From Cyanobacteria bacterium RI_101 (lineage in GTDB: Bacteria; Cyanobacteriota; Cyanobacteriia; Cyanobacteriales; Microcystaceae): 34,749 nt of DNA. Below the pieces are notes generated by a model. It searched no databases. It was not told the DNA's origin and saw nothing but the letters and a program-made list of their open reading frames with translations. Position numbers and translations under genes: made by a program. Each line of letters starts with the position of its first letter. Within the stretch, counting starts at the first letter, position 1. Below are positions 19,202 to 28,264 of this stretch, in pieces. Where the stretch lies: NCBI GenBank assembly GCA_016471375.1, contig WGLZ01000029.1, positions 1 through 34,749 on the forward strand, written 5' to 3'.

Positions 19202-21601
19202 CTAAGTGAATAAAGCTCCGACCGCGATGGCGCCTAGCGCCGGTAAAGCGCCGCTATAACCCGTTAAGTTAATCAAGAGATCCTGGGAAGACTGAAAGCC
19301 GGGGGCGACGTCGTTAATGATCAAGTAAGTCGCATTGGGCGCGACAACTAGAGCGGCGGCGCCGATGGCGAGGGGTTGAGCGCCGGGAGTTTGGCCGTCG
19401 GCGTCGCTAAAAACGGCGTTAATAATAAGGTTACGGTTAGTGGCAGACTGGTCGCTGGCCCGGCTGAATTGGGTGGGCAGTCCCCCGTCGGCGCCGCCGC
19501 TAGTCAGGAGGTCGATTTTATCCCCACCCCAAGCCAAATCCTTGATCCGGTCTGGCCCGTTGACCCCGGATTCTCCCCATTGGAATTGAAAAATATCCCC
19601 TTCCGTTCCCCCCGTGAGGACGTCGGCGCCGGGGCCGCCGTTGAGGAGATCGCTTCCCCCCTTGCCGGTGAGAGTATCATTACCGGCGCCGCCGAAAAGT
19701 TGATTCGCGCCGTTATTGCCCGTCAGGGTATTGGGGCCGCCGTTGCCAGTTCCGTTAATGGCGCCGGCGCCGGAGAGGGTTAGGTTTTCGACCCCGGCGG
19801 GGAGAACCGTCGTTACGCCGGATTTAAGCGTGTCGGTGAGGGTGGCGACGGCGCTACTGGTTCCCAGAACGGCGCCGTTGGGGTTGGACAAGGTCAGGGT
19901 AAAGGTTTCGTTTCCCTCTTTACGATCGTCGTTGAGAATGGGAATCGCAATGGTTTGGCTCAGGACGCCGGGGGCAAAGGTCAGGGAACCGCTGACGGCG
20001 CCGTAATCTAAGCCCGCCAGCGCCGTTCCATTGACGGAGCTATAGTTCAGGGTAATTGTTTGGTTAGAGGCTTCCGTTAGGGTGACGGTATAGACCGCCG
20101 ACTGGGGCTGAAACTGTCCTTCAATCAGAGTTTGGGCGGCGCTGAGGTTCGCGGTGGGAATAATGGGCGGAGCGGAATTTTGGTACAGGTAAGCCAAAAC
20201 TCCGGTAAAGGCGGCGTTATAGTCCAGAGCCACTTCGTTGCGGACATAATCGAGGCGGTTATCTTGATAGTCGAAATCATTAGCGGAGCCGGGGCCGCCC
20301 ACCAGGGCGCCGGTGAGAAGATTGTAGTTAGGGGTAGTGCTATTAAAGACGGTCCAACCATTGGAGCCGTTGTAGGCGGGGTTATTGTTGAGGTGAGCAT
20401 TGGCGTGGTGGGGGTTGCGGGAATAGTCGGCGCCGAAACCCACTAGATAACTGGAATTGCGGGGATTGTCCCCCAACATATAGTCAATTTGGGACTGGGC
20501 AAAATCAGCGTAGCGACCGTTATAGTCCCGTACCGTATCGCTATAGACCGCCGCTAAAAAAGCCGTATTGGCCGCTAGACGCAAGGATCCCCATTCGCTT
20601 AAAAAAGCCAGACCGCCGGGGCTGTAGGCGATATGACCGGCGCCGGACTCCGTCCAGTAATTGAGCCAGTTTTCCAGAGAAGTTTTATTGTAGGCGGGAT
20701 CTTCCTGAGCGATTAAGACCGCCGTCCCGTACTCCTTATCGCCCCAGGTCTGAGTCCAGTTCCCCAGCCCCAGATTTTTGCTCTTAGCGATTTGCAAATA
20801 GGTTTGGTTTCCCGCCCAACTTAAGGTTTGGTTGACGTTACCATTCGCGGACTCAAGGGCTTTATGGAGCCAAACGGCGCCCCAAGCCAAGTCATCGTTG
20901 TAGTTACTAGAAGGATAGGCGGTATCGGTAATGACGTTGGAATAGCGTCCCTGATATTGATAAGCGAATTTGTACAGCGCCTGGGCGTGGTTGAGCAGTT
21001 GGTCGGCGTAGGCGCTGTCTGCGGCCCGAAAGAGAATGGAGGCGGAGGCGAAGGACGCGGCCACCTCGGCGGCTAAATCGGAGCCGGGTTTGCTCGCGTC
21101 GATAAAGTAGGCGGGACGGGGCAGAGCGATATTTTGATCGTCGGAAATATTATTGTGATCCGTGCTGGTGCGCCCCACCTGACCCCAGAGCCGAACCGTT
21201 TGTAGGGACGCCCCCGTTCCCGTGGTTTCGTGGGCCTTGAGGAGCCAATCGGTTCCCCATTTAATGGCATCCAGCGCCTCATCTAATTGACCCGTCGCTT
21301 CGTAGGCGTCTTGATACTGCGTAGCGCCCCAACTCAAGAGGGTCAAAGAACTCGCCAAGGGATAAGCGTATTTCATCCGGTCGCCCGCGTCGTAATAGCC
21401 CCCGGCTAAGTCCCGACTGAGGGTTTCGTTACTTTCCAGTTGACCGTTATTATTGGCGTCGTACCGCGCCGCCCCGTCTCCCAGGGCCGAATCGCGGCGC
21501 CAGGGAATCCGATTAGTGGCGGGTAAATCCCCGGAGCGTTGGGCTTCGTAAAATAAAAAAGAGGAGGCCAGGGCTTGGCCATAGTCGTCGGCGCTGAACA
21601 T
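19202..21601 (-). CDS. GH9 endoglucanase with Calx-beta, RTX and shared C-terminal module
   Basis: 799 residues. Residues 1-477 are a family 9 glycoside hydrolase acting on beta-1,4-glucan. The catalytic aspartate motif is GGYYDAGD (D71, D74), the histidine motif is NPHHANAH (the usual Arg after HH is Ala), and the general acid is E456 in NEVALDYNAAF. A 12-residue EF-hand-like loop, DANNNGQLESNE (48-59), sits just before the DAGD motif. Then come one Calx-beta domain (about 480-590), RTX-type glycine repeats (about 600-670), and a C-terminal module (about 670-799) closely matching that of the giant protein. There is no signal peptide; export is probably type I (inference). AGGGG lies about 9 nt before the ATG. 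Possible roles are remodelling its own cellulose-like sheath or degrading external cellulose; the sequence does not decide. Confidence 0.93.
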   Translation of the reverse strand: MFSADDYGQALASSFLFYEAQRSGDLPATNRIPWRRDSALGDGAARYDANNNGQLESNETLSRDLAGGYYDAGDRMKYAYPLASSLTLLSWGATQYQDAYEATGQLDEALDAIKWGTDWLLKAHETTGTGASLQTVRLWGQVGRTSTDHNNISDDQNIALPRPAYFIDASKPGSDLAAEVAASFASASILFRAADSAYADQLLNHAQALYKFAYQYQGRYSNVITDTAYPSSNYNDDLAWGAVWLHKALESANGNVNQTLSWAGNQTYLQIAKSKNLGLGNWTQTWGDKEYGTAVLIAQEDPAYNKTSLENWLNYWTESGAGHIAYSPGGLAFLSEWGSLRLAANTAFLAAVYSDTVRDYNGRYADFAQSQIDYMLGDNPRNSSYLVGFGADYSRNPHHANAHLNNNPAYNGSNGWTVFNSTTPNYNLLTGALVGGPGSANDFDYQDNRLDYVRNEVALDYNAAFTGVLAYLYQNSAPPIIPTANLSAAQTLIEGQFQPQSAVYTVTLTEASNQTITLNYSSVNGTALAGLDYGAVSGSLTFAPGVLSQTIAIPILNDDRKEGNETFTLTLSNPNGAVLGTSSAVATLTDTLKSGVTTVLPAGVENLTLSGAGAINGTGNGGPNTLTGNNGANQLFGGAGNDTLTGKGGSDLLNGGPGADVLTGGTEGDIFQFQWGESGVNGPDRIKDLAWGGDKIDLLTSGGADGGLPTQFSRASDQSATNRNLIINAVFSDADGQTPGAQPLAIGAAALVVAPNATYLIINDVAPGFQSSQDLLINLTGYSGALPALGAIAVGALFT

Positions 21602-21799
21602 GATTGATTTCCCCTAGATAGAACTGAATACCCACCAAAAAAGAAAACCCAATATTGCCGGAGTCAATTTCACAAACAGACAAATTTCCTAACGGGAGAG
21701 GACATTGTTCGCTCTCCTATTTTTTCTATTCTAAGCTTGGAAGCAGACAGTGAGTCATTTGGGGAGCATGATCTTTCAGGGCTTCTCCCTTTAATCCTC

Positions 21800-22021
21800 T
21801 TAAGGTCTGCCCCATTCCAGAGAACGAATCCGCACGACGCCGTCCTCCGAGGTCAAAACGACGGTCACCGCCTCACAGTCCCCGGCGCCGATGAAAGAGG
21901 TATAGACCATCGGGGGATTTTCCCACTCCGCCGCCTGGGTCAAGTAACCGTAAGCTCCCCCATAGTTCCCCTCGGCAACCAGAGCGCCGAACCGTTCCGC
22001 CACCTCAATGTCAATGGTCAT
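21800..22021 (-). CDS. Small hypothetical protein
   Basis: 73 residues, not recognised. It reads as one compact domain: an N-terminal helix (VAERFGALVAEGNYGGAYGYL) followed by alternating strands (EAVTVVLTSEDGVVRIRSLEW). That pattern recalls NTF2/cystatin-like folds of the DUF3887 sort, but this is only shape similarity. A strong purine-rich ribosome-binding site (GGGGGAGGAAGG) directly precedes the ATG, which is the best evidence that it is expressed. Confidence 0.6.
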   Translation of the reverse strand: MTIDIEVAERFGALVAEGNYGGAYGYLTQAAEWENPPMVYTSFIGAGDCEAVTVVLTSEDGVVRIRSLEWGRP

Positions 22022-22097
22022 CCTTCCTCCCCCTTTCCGGCGCTGACTTATCCCCTAGTAACATCACAGACCTTCCCCGATAGTGATCGCCTTTGAC

Positions 22098-22126
22098 TTT
22101 ACCATATCCCATAACACTGATATACT
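22098..22126 (+). promoter_or_regulatory. Candidate promoter for the acidic-protein gene
   Basis: A -35-like TTTACC (22098-22103) and a -10 TATACT (22121-22126) are separated by 17 bp, 32 bp before the ATG at 22159. An AAGGG ribosome-binding site follows at 22144-22148. Confidence 0.45.
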
Positions 22127-22158
22127 TTAAATAAAAAACTATTAAGGGTTAAGTCACA

Positions 22159-22491
22159 ATGCTGGAGTTACACAATTTCGAGTGGGAAGGCGAGCGATTG
22201 GTTCAAGTGGAGACTCAGCCTCATCATATTGCGGGAGTGTTGGCTTCAATTCAAGAGACGCTAGAAATGTCTGACTGCGAGTGGGATGATATTTACTCCG
22301 CCTACTACGAATGCGAGGAGGATGAGACAATTACTTTTTACGAGTCTGAGATTGTAGACGCCGGGAATCCGGGGATTTGGACTTATGTGGTTTACGAGTG
22401 CGAGGAGGGTCAGGAAACCGTTGTCACCAATGCGGATATTAATATCATCGATCCAGCCTTAGAGCTACAGAAATTGTTGACTGCGGGGTAG
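22159..22491 (+). CDS. Small strongly acidic hypothetical protein
   Basis: 110 residues, not recognised. I count 19 Glu and 7 Asp against one Arg and one Lys, a very acidic composition. Cysteines occur in SDCEWDD and in two copies of YECEE. It has its own promoter-like sequence and an AAGGG ribosome-binding site 10 nt before the ATG, so it looks like a real gene. No signal peptide or membrane segment. Acidity of this degree is seen in DNA mimics, metal-binding proteins and chaperone-like antagonists; nothing here chooses among them. Confidence 0.6.
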   Translation: MLELHNFEWEGERLVQVETQPHHIAGVLASIQETLEMSDCEWDDIYSAYYECEEDETITFYESEIVDAGNPGIWTYVVYECEEGQETVVTNADINIIDPALELQKLLTAG

Positions 22492-22806
22492 CTAATGATG
22501 ATGATCAGCGTCGCACTTCCATCGGGTTATGCTCCGGGAAGGGATACCCACCCTGCGCTTCGCCGCCCAAGATTGTTTGGACGCGGTTGGGGATGTGGTT
22601 ACTGAGTTTTTGACGGCGCTGGGGGATTAACGTTGCCCATCACCCGCGGCTAGTAACCTTTGCATCTGACAGATCAACTTTTGGCGGTCGGTGCGCATAG
22701 GCGTTGTTATGCCGAGATAGTCCATGCGCTATTACTACAGCAACGAGATCTCACTCTCCATTCTTATGAATTTGATCGCCCTAAATCGAACGAGAACATA
22801 ACATGG
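22492..22806. other. Degenerate intergenic stretch
   Basis: No gene is supported. A 33-codon plus-strand ORF (22529-22630) reads like coding sequence (LRFAAQDCLDAVGDVVTEFL) but has no ribosome-binding site and may be the end of a lost gene. The right end (22764-22805) holds the out-of-frame C-terminal codons of the minus-strand GNAT gene. Confidence 0.4.
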
Positions 22807-23208
22807 TCAGTTGGTATTTTTTGGATTATCAACACCTGAGTAAAGGCTAATCGCGGCTGTATTTTCGCAATCTGTCAACACCCAAGCAGACTCACAATCC
22901 AACTCCCGCCCCACCGTAAATATCGCATTCATCAATTGCTTCCCTATGCCTTGCCGCTGATGGGTTGCCGCGACACCAATTTCATTAATCCATAGTTCTG
23001 GACAAGGCTTATCAGGATGAACATAATGAACGGCTGAGACAAATCCGACGACAAGATCGCCGTCAATCGCAACACCTAAGTGATGGCGAGGATCGCCGAG
23101 GAACTCAATAGCTCGTGCGATATTAATGGGATCGTCGAATACATCTGGATCGACATTTTTGAGAATATCCACGTCGCCGTGGTTGAGAATTTTGATTTCG
23201 ATCGCCAT
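22807..23208 (-). CDS. GNAT N-acetyltransferase, C-terminus probably frameshifted
   Basis: 133 residues as read. The GNAT acetyl-CoA-binding motif A is INEIGVAATHQRQGIGKQLM (residues about 74-93), and the overall plan (FL.....H.LGVAIDGDLVVGF, then W.L.DCEN..AISLY) resembles the AAC(3)-I-like subgroup of small acetyltransferases. The reading frame stops after SGVDNPKNTN. Just downstream in another frame lie the codons for HVMFSFDLGRSNS (22805 down to 22764), which matches the usual family tail 'VMFSFDL'. A one- or two-base indel near 22806-22815 therefore seems to have split the gene, unless it is a sequencing error. AGAAG lies about 7 nt before the ATG. Substrate unknown. Confidence 0.75.
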   Translation of the reverse strand: MAIEIKILNHGDVDILKNVDPDVFDDPINIARAIEFLGDPRHHLGVAIDGDLVVGFVSAVHYVHPDKPCPELWINEIGVAATHQRQGIGKQLMNAIFTVGRELDCESAWVLTDCENTAAISLYSGVDNPKNTN

Positions 23209-23323
23209 AATATCTTCTCTATAAATTCACCTCACTCTAATGGACTATTGCTGATTCTCTGGCTCAGTCATCCATTCCATTGAACGAGCTGCATAACTAA
23301 AGATTAGAAGGAAGCTTTCCATA

Positions 23324-23665
23324 CTAACGAGGCTGAACCTTAGAAATAGAGGTAATTTTATAAGTCCCTGATGTGGTTTCAGGAATCTCTTTAGGAATTT
23401 TATCTTCTATCTCTGTATTACCTGAGCCAGAACACGGTTTATTATTTTTACATGTGGATAAAATCTTTTGTCCCACCTTTGACTTATTTTCAAAGAAATA
23501 AGCTACTGTGTCTCCGGTTTCTTTGCCAGAGTAAAAAATATGGGAGTATTGCTTGCCAACTTTTAACACTCCACTAAATTCAGTCTGGTAATCTTCCGCA
23601 TTGGCGGATAAACTCCAGGTTAGGGCTGGCAAAGATAAAACCAAAGCTAACACTCTAAAATTCAT
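23324..23665 (-). CDS. Small exported hypothetical protein
   Basis: 113 residues. Residues 1-23 are a clear Sec signal peptide: MNFR, a hydrophobic core LALVLSLPALTWSL, and an A-x-A site (ANA) before EDYQ. The mature part is about 90 residues, Lys- and Ser-rich, with two cysteines (STCKNNKPC) that could form a short disulfide loop. I do not recognise a family. It stands alone between the GNAT gene and a plus-strand region, with only a weak ribosome-binding site. It is A+T-richer than the housekeeping genes around it. Confidence 0.6.
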   Translation of the reverse strand: MNFRVLALVLSLPALTWSLSANAEDYQTEFSGVLKVGKQYSHIFYSGKETGDTVAYFFENKSKVGQKILSTCKNNKPCSGSGNTEIEDKIPKEIPETTSGTYKITSISKVQPR

Positions 23666-23751
23666 AATGATACCATCAGCGTACTATGCTTACAGTGGTT
23701 ACAGTACCATGAGAGGAGCTAAATAAAACGTGTTTGTCATGGAACGATAAA

Positions 23752-23901
23752 ATGCCGATGGTAGATGACCTTCTCCCCTTCTTAGCTGGCGTGGCTCTCC
23801 TAATCGCCTACCTGGTCTTTTCGGCGCTTGCGATCAAGACCCCCGCACTTGCGCTCGCCGGGTTTGGAAACGCACTCCTGAGTATGGAAATCGGGCGCTA
23901 A
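23752..23901 (+). CDS. Possible 49-residue membrane protein
   Basis: The ORF reads MPMVDDLLPF followed by one long hydrophobic stretch (LAGVALLIAYLVFSALAI) and a second weaker one ending LLSMEIGR. GGA occurs 10-12 nt before the ATG. It lies alone in the gap before the DUF2283 gene. Small single-pass proteins are hard to tell from chance ORFs, so this is tentative. Confidence 0.3.
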   Translation: MPMVDDLLPFLAGVALLIAYLVFSALAIKTPALALAGFGNALLSMEIGR

Positions 23902-23971
23902 GGGTGGTTTATAACTCAGATAAACAGCCCCCGGTCATTATCACAGTCTTTTTCGATAGGAGTTACAAGAG

Positions 23972-24232
23972 ATGACAACCATTGGATACGACCGGGAAGT
24001 TGACGCGGCTTATTTTCAAATTGAAGAAGCCACTGTTATTGAATCAGAAGAAATTGCGGACGGTGTGATTGTCGATTATGACGAAAATAATCGAATTGTG
24101 GCGGTCGAGTTATTGGGGATTAGAACTCTCAACTTAGAGGGACTTGAACGGTTAAAGTCCTTGATTCCCCTATTTGAGCAGGCGCAAATTCAAGAATGGG
24201 TCGCTGATCTGGCAAGCGCCGTTCCTCAATAG
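23972..24232 (+). CDS. DUF2283 family protein
   Basis: 86 residues. The N-terminal two thirds fit DUF2283: YDREVDAAYFQI, then a strand pair ending DGVIVDYDENNRIVAVELLGI. The C-terminal helix (LEGLERLKSLIPLFEQAQIQEW) is an add-on. An AGGAG ribosome-binding site lies upstream. DUF2283 proteins are often found next to a DUF4258 partner in toxin-antitoxin-like pairs (from memory); no such partner is here, so it is a solitary member. Biochemical role unknown. Confidence 0.85.
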   Translation: MTTIGYDREVDAAYFQIEEATVIESEEIADGVIVDYDENNRIVAVELLGIRTLNLEGLERLKSLIPLFEQAQIQEWVADLASAVPQ

Positions 24233-24242
24233 AATATCGTTT

Positions 24243-24545
24243 CTAACTCTCCCCCAGCAACCGAGCCACCCCGGCGCCGATTTCATCGAGGGAACCCAAG
24301 GCCAACACTCCCCCTGTCGAGGATTGGATCGAGAGCAGGTATTCCCGCCGACTGTTGGCCAAGTTGACATAGCCCCAGACGCTCACGAACTCTAACCCTC
24401 CCGCCGGCGACAGCCGACTAAGCTGGTAGTCCCCCGCCCTCAGTCCCCCTAGGAATCCCTGGGACTCTTCGGCGCTGAGACTGGTCTGGTTCCGGTTGAA
24501 CTCCCCGCCCTCAATTTGGAAGTCAAGTCCTCCAGTATTGCGTAC
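24243..24545 (-). pseudogene. ORF without a start codon behind the amine oxidase gene
   Basis: About 100 codons are open on the minus strand and read as genuine coding sequence: GWVKVRNTGGLDFQ, then AGDYQLSRLSPAGGLEFVSV, WGYVNLANSRREYLLSIQ and SLDEIGAGVARLLGE. No ATG, GTG or TTG occurs near the beginning; the frame simply runs on into the 3' end of the oxidase gene in a different phase. It therefore looks like a 5'-truncated gene, a gene with a mutated start, or one using a rare start such as ATT. I do not recognise the family. Confidence 0.5.
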
Positions 24546-24547
24546 CT

Positions 24548-25921
24548 TTACCCAGCCGCCAGTCGTGTCAGGATTTCGGCGGCGGCCCGCTCTCCAGTCC
24601 GGATCGCGCCGTCAAAGAAGCCGGGCCACCGGTCTGAATACTCGGTGCCCGCCCAGTGGATCGGGCCCACAGGCGCTGTGTGCGCTTCCCCAAAGGTCGT
24701 CCAAACACCGGGCGGCATGAAGGCCGTGTAACCTCCCCCTGTCCAAGGATCGGCGGTCCAGTTTTCCACGTCATAGCTGACCGGCGTCAGCGCCTCGTCG
24801 CCAAAGTACATCGCTAGGTCGCCCAGAACGGCAGTCCGTCTGTCGGCTTCGGGCAAGGTCATCCATTCGTGATAGGCGTCGCCATAGACAAACGTCGCAA
24901 TGACCCCCACGCCGGTCTCGGGGTCGGAACTATCCGCGCACAGCTCGATCCACCGGCAGTTCCCTAGGCCGATCCCCGCGAGTCCCTTATCCCGCCAGAA
25001 AGGACGGTCGTAAGAGATCAACACCTTCGCGCAGGTGCCCATGGGGACGCGTTGCGTGAGTTGGGCGCGGAGGGGAGGCAGTGGAGGGTCGTAGAAGATC
25101 CGCCCGGCGAGGTGAGGCGGCATGGCGATGACGACAAAACGGGCGGAGTAGGTCTCGCTCCCAGTGAGGACTTCAACCCCCTGATCGCTGTGCCGCACGC
25201 CGGTGACGGCTTCGCCCACGCGGATAAACGGCGCCAACTCGGCGGCGATCTTTCCCGGAATTTGCCCAGCTCCACCGCGAATCAGCTCCGCCTCGGGGTG
25301 TTCGGCCTGTGAGGCGACGCGGTGACCCCACAGGGCGTGCAAGAATGAAATCTGACCGGCCTCGACGCACCCCACCCCCACGGCCCGGGACATGTAGTGG
25401 AAGTACCATTTTCCAAACTCAGTTTGGGTGTTTTCTGCGATCCACTGCGCAAAGGTCATACCGTCGAGCTGGCGATTCAAGTCGTTGGCGCGGGGGTAAC
25501 CTTCGGGCAACGCCGCCGAGAGAGCCTCAAACCGTCGCCAGGCGTCCTGCGCGTCTTGCCAATCCTCGGGACAGACTCCGGGAATTTCCCCTTCCGCGTA
25601 GCCTTGGAAAAGTCCGTCGAACTCGTAGCGGGCGCCGTTGTAAAGCAGGACTTTTTGCCCGGAGACAGGGGAGGTGAACCGCGACAGGCGATACTCGTCG
25701 AGCAAGGCGAGAAACCTGGTCTGCGTCGGCCCGACCCACTGCCCGCCCAGGTCAATCCATTGGCCTGAAGCGAGAAACTTACCGCGCATCCTGCCGCCGA
25801 CGCGGTCGCGAGCTTCGAGAACCATAACCGAGCGCCCTTGACGGTGGAGGTTACGGGCGGCAATCAAGCCGGACAGGCCGGCCCCGACAACGATACAGTC
25901 ATAGCGCGATTCACTGGACAT
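24548..25921 (-). CDS. Flavin monoamine oxidase family FAD-dependent oxidase
   Basis: 457 residues, normal for the family. The N-terminal FAD motif is VVGAGLSGLIAARNLHRQG (residues 11-29), followed by VLEARDRVGGRM. The central GGAGQIPGKIAAELA segment and the C-terminal WAGTEYSDRWPGFFDGAI..GERAAAE FAD signature are those of monoamine/putrescine oxidases. The position of the covalent flavin-binding Cys of mitochondrial MAO is Gly here (WTGGGYTAF), so FAD is probably non-covalent as in many bacterial enzymes. The likely reaction is oxidative deamination of a primary amine or L-amino acid, with release of peroxide and ammonia; the substrate cannot be read off. Neighbours on both sides are degraded. 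Confidence 0.88.
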   Translation of the reverse strand: MSSESRYDCIVVGAGLSGLIAARNLHRQGRSVMVLEARDRVGGRMRGKFLASGQWIDLGGQWVGPTQTRFLALLDEYRLSRFTSPVSGQKVLLYNGARYEFDGLFQGYAEGEIPGVCPEDWQDAQDAWRRFEALSAALPEGYPRANDLNRQLDGMTFAQWIAENTQTEFGKWYFHYMSRAVGVGCVEAGQISFLHALWGHRVASQAEHPEAELIRGGAGQIPGKIAAELAPFIRVGEAVTGVRHSDQGVEVLTGSETYSARFVVIAMPPHLAGRIFYDPPLPPLRAQLTQRVPMGTCAKVLISYDRPFWRDKGLAGIGLGNCRWIELCADSSDPETGVGVIATFVYGDAYHEWMTLPEADRRTAVLGDLAMYFGDEALTPVSYDVENWTADPWTGGGYTAFMPPGVWTTFGEAHTAPVGPIHWAGTEYSDRWPGFFDGAIRTGERAAAEILTRLAAG

Positions 25922-26213
25922 TGGGCGGATGCCTCCTTTAGCGTTTGGGAAGTGAACGAGCGCGGAGATTGACTAAAACCGTGGGACTTAGTCAACTAAG
26001 GGGCTGAGGGAATATGCCTCCGCGGGTCGGCGATAAAAAACTGACGATACGACTCCGAAAGCTCAGCCAAAAAACGACCAGTTTTGAGTAGACCCGACAG
26101 ATAAAGACCACCCCGCTCACGATAGCGCCGATTCCCTTCCCAGACTCACCTTGTAAAAATTCTTTATCACCCGCAAACTACTGGGGAGCTTCCCAACGAG
26201 TTACCGCCCGCCC
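25922..26213. other. Gap with a possible gene remnant
   Basis: A 50-codon minus-strand frame (25996-26145) reads RYRERGGLYLSG, then LLKTGRFLAELSESYRQFF and ends at a TAG. It has no start codon and is closed upstream by a stop. It may be the tail of a vanished gene. Nothing else is seen. Confidence 0.3.
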
Positions 26214-26755
<542 letters not shown>

Positions 26756-27158
26756 CCAAGGTCTACTCTCAAAACCTATATAGGAAGTGAAAGCCCCCGA
26801 AACCGAACCTTTGCCTATCCTTGGTCTCAAATACGCTTCTGCTGTCCAGTCCTCTAGCATGAGTCTAAAGGAGAGCAATTAACACTTGCCCAGTCCTTGA
26901 GGAGAGTTTTCTCCTTCGATCTACACTGGGGCAGTTAGATCTTCCTGGCTTAGCCTCTGGGTAAAAAAATTCCCCTTTAGCCTTGACAATCAACCTAATC
27001 GCTCAGTCCCTCTCCCGCCCTGGGAGAAGGGGCCGGGGGATGAGGGCAAACGAAATGCGAGCCAGTAAACCAGCGCCGAAGAGTATTGATCATAACCTGA
27101 TCGCCAAGCTCCTTTGCCACTGCTACACTAGGCTATTGTCCCGACCGCCGCCGCCTTG
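26756..27158. other. Intergenic region before hisC
   Basis: No gene is seen. It contains a dispersed repeat at 27008-27046 and a 6-bp hairpin AGGAGA/TCTCCT (26900-26915). The first bases after the IS110 fragment's stop should include that element's right end, but I cannot define the edge. A weak TACACT (27124-27129) could be a -10 box for hisC. Confidence 0.4.
27008..27046 (-). repeat. Short dispersed repeat, copy 1
   Basis: On the minus strand it reads CCCTCATCCCCCGGCCCCTT, followed by CTCCCAGGGCGGGAGAGGG. The terminal half can fold as CTCCC..GGGAG. A close relative in the opposite orientation is at 34564-34606. Repeats of this form are widespread in intergenic DNA of cyanobacteria and other bacteria (from memory). 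Confidence 0.75.
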
Positions 27159-28196
27159 ATGTTGCCTATTCGCGCCTCCGTTCGCCAGACCCCCGGTTAT
27201 ACGCCCGGCGAACAACCCCAAACCACGGATTTTATTAAACTCAACACCAACGAAAATCCCTACCCGCCCCCGGCCTCTATTTTGGCGGCGCTGGAGCCGG
27301 AGCTAGAAAAACTGCGCCTCTATCCCGATCCCGTCTCTCGGCGACTGCGGCAAGCCGCGGCGGAGACCTTTGGCGTCCAGCCGGAGCAAATTCTGGCGGG
27401 GAACGGCTCCGACGATATTTTAAACATCGCCCTCCGCACCTTTGTCGATCCCGGTCAAACCGTCGGCGTCCTCGATTTAACCTATTCTCTGTATCAAACC
27501 CTGACGGCGGTTCACGGCGCCGAATTGGAGGTGATCGCCACCAACGAGCGCTTTGAACTCTCGGGCCCGATTATTTCTACCGCGCCCCTCCTCTTTTTAG
27601 CCTCCCCGAACCCGCCGGTGGGCAAACATTTAAATAAAGACTTCCTACGGGCCACCTGCGCCCGACACCCCGGTATTGTCCTCATCGACGAAGCCTACAT
27701 CGATTTTGGCGACGAAGACCACTGGGATTTACTGGCGGAGTTCGAGAACGCGATTATTTCCCGCACCCTCTCCAAAAGCTACAGCCTGGCGGGAATGCGG
27801 GTCGGCTTCGCCATCGGCGCTCCGGCTTTAATTCGGGAAATGGATAAGGTGCGGGACTCCTATAATCTCGACCGTTTGGCCCAGGCTCTAGGAACCGCGG
27901 CGCTGAAGGCCCGGGCGGATTTTATTCCCCTCTGGCAAAAAATCCGCGCCACTCGGATTCGGTTGAGCCAAGGCTTGACCGCTTTAGGGTTTGAAGTCTT
28001 GGATTCCGATAGCAACTTTGTCCTAGCCTCCCCGTCCTGGATCCCGGCGCCGGAGTTATACCAAAAATTGAAAGACCGGAAAATTCTGGTGCGCTACTTT
28101 AACCATCCCCGGATTTTGAACTTTGTCAGAATCACCGTGGGAACCGACGCCGAAATTGACCGCCTCCTGGCCGCCGTCGCCGAGTTGAAGGGCTAA
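27159..28196 (+). CDS. hisC: Histidinol-phosphate aminotransferase
   Basis: 345 residues from the ATG at 27159; a TTG one codon earlier is possible but less likely. PLP-dependent step of histidine biosynthesis, converting imidazole acetol-phosphate to histidinol-phosphate with glutamate. Family marks: IKLNTNENPYPPP near the N-terminus, GNGSDDIL (cofactor phosphate contact), IDEAYIDF (the Asp contacting the pyridine nitrogen), and the Schiff-base lysine K206 in SRTLSKSYSLAGMRVGF, then NFVRITVGT near the end. It is the first gene of a plus-strand run: hemE begins 68 bp after its stop. Fold-type I relatives with other substrates are possible, but the motifs fit HisC well. Confidence 0.92.
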   Translation: MLPIRASVRQTPGYTPGEQPQTTDFIKLNTNENPYPPPASILAALEPELEKLRLYPDPVSRRLRQAAAETFGVQPEQILAGNGSDDILNIALRTFVDPGQTVGVLDLTYSLYQTLTAVHGAELEVIATNERFELSGPIISTAPLLFLASPNPPVGKHLNKDFLRATCARHPGIVLIDEAYIDFGDEDHWDLLAEFENAIISRTLSKSYSLAGMRVGFAIGAPALIREMDKVRDSYNLDRLAQALGTAALKARADFIPLWQKIRATRIRLSQGLTALGFEVLDSDSNFVLASPSWIPAPELYQKLKDRKILVRYFNHPRILNFVRITVGTDAEIDRLLAAVAELKG

Positions 28197-28264
28197 GGCG
28201 TCCGACGGCGCCGGGGGTGATAAGCTAACGATCGAGGTTTGAAACAAGGATTAAAAAAGCGAGA

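Noticed and set aside
22650-22840. Plus-strand frame reading LLAVGAHRRCYAEIVHALLL and onward
   Set aside because: It overlaps the displaced tail of the minus-strand GNAT gene, has no convincing start and resembles nothing I know.
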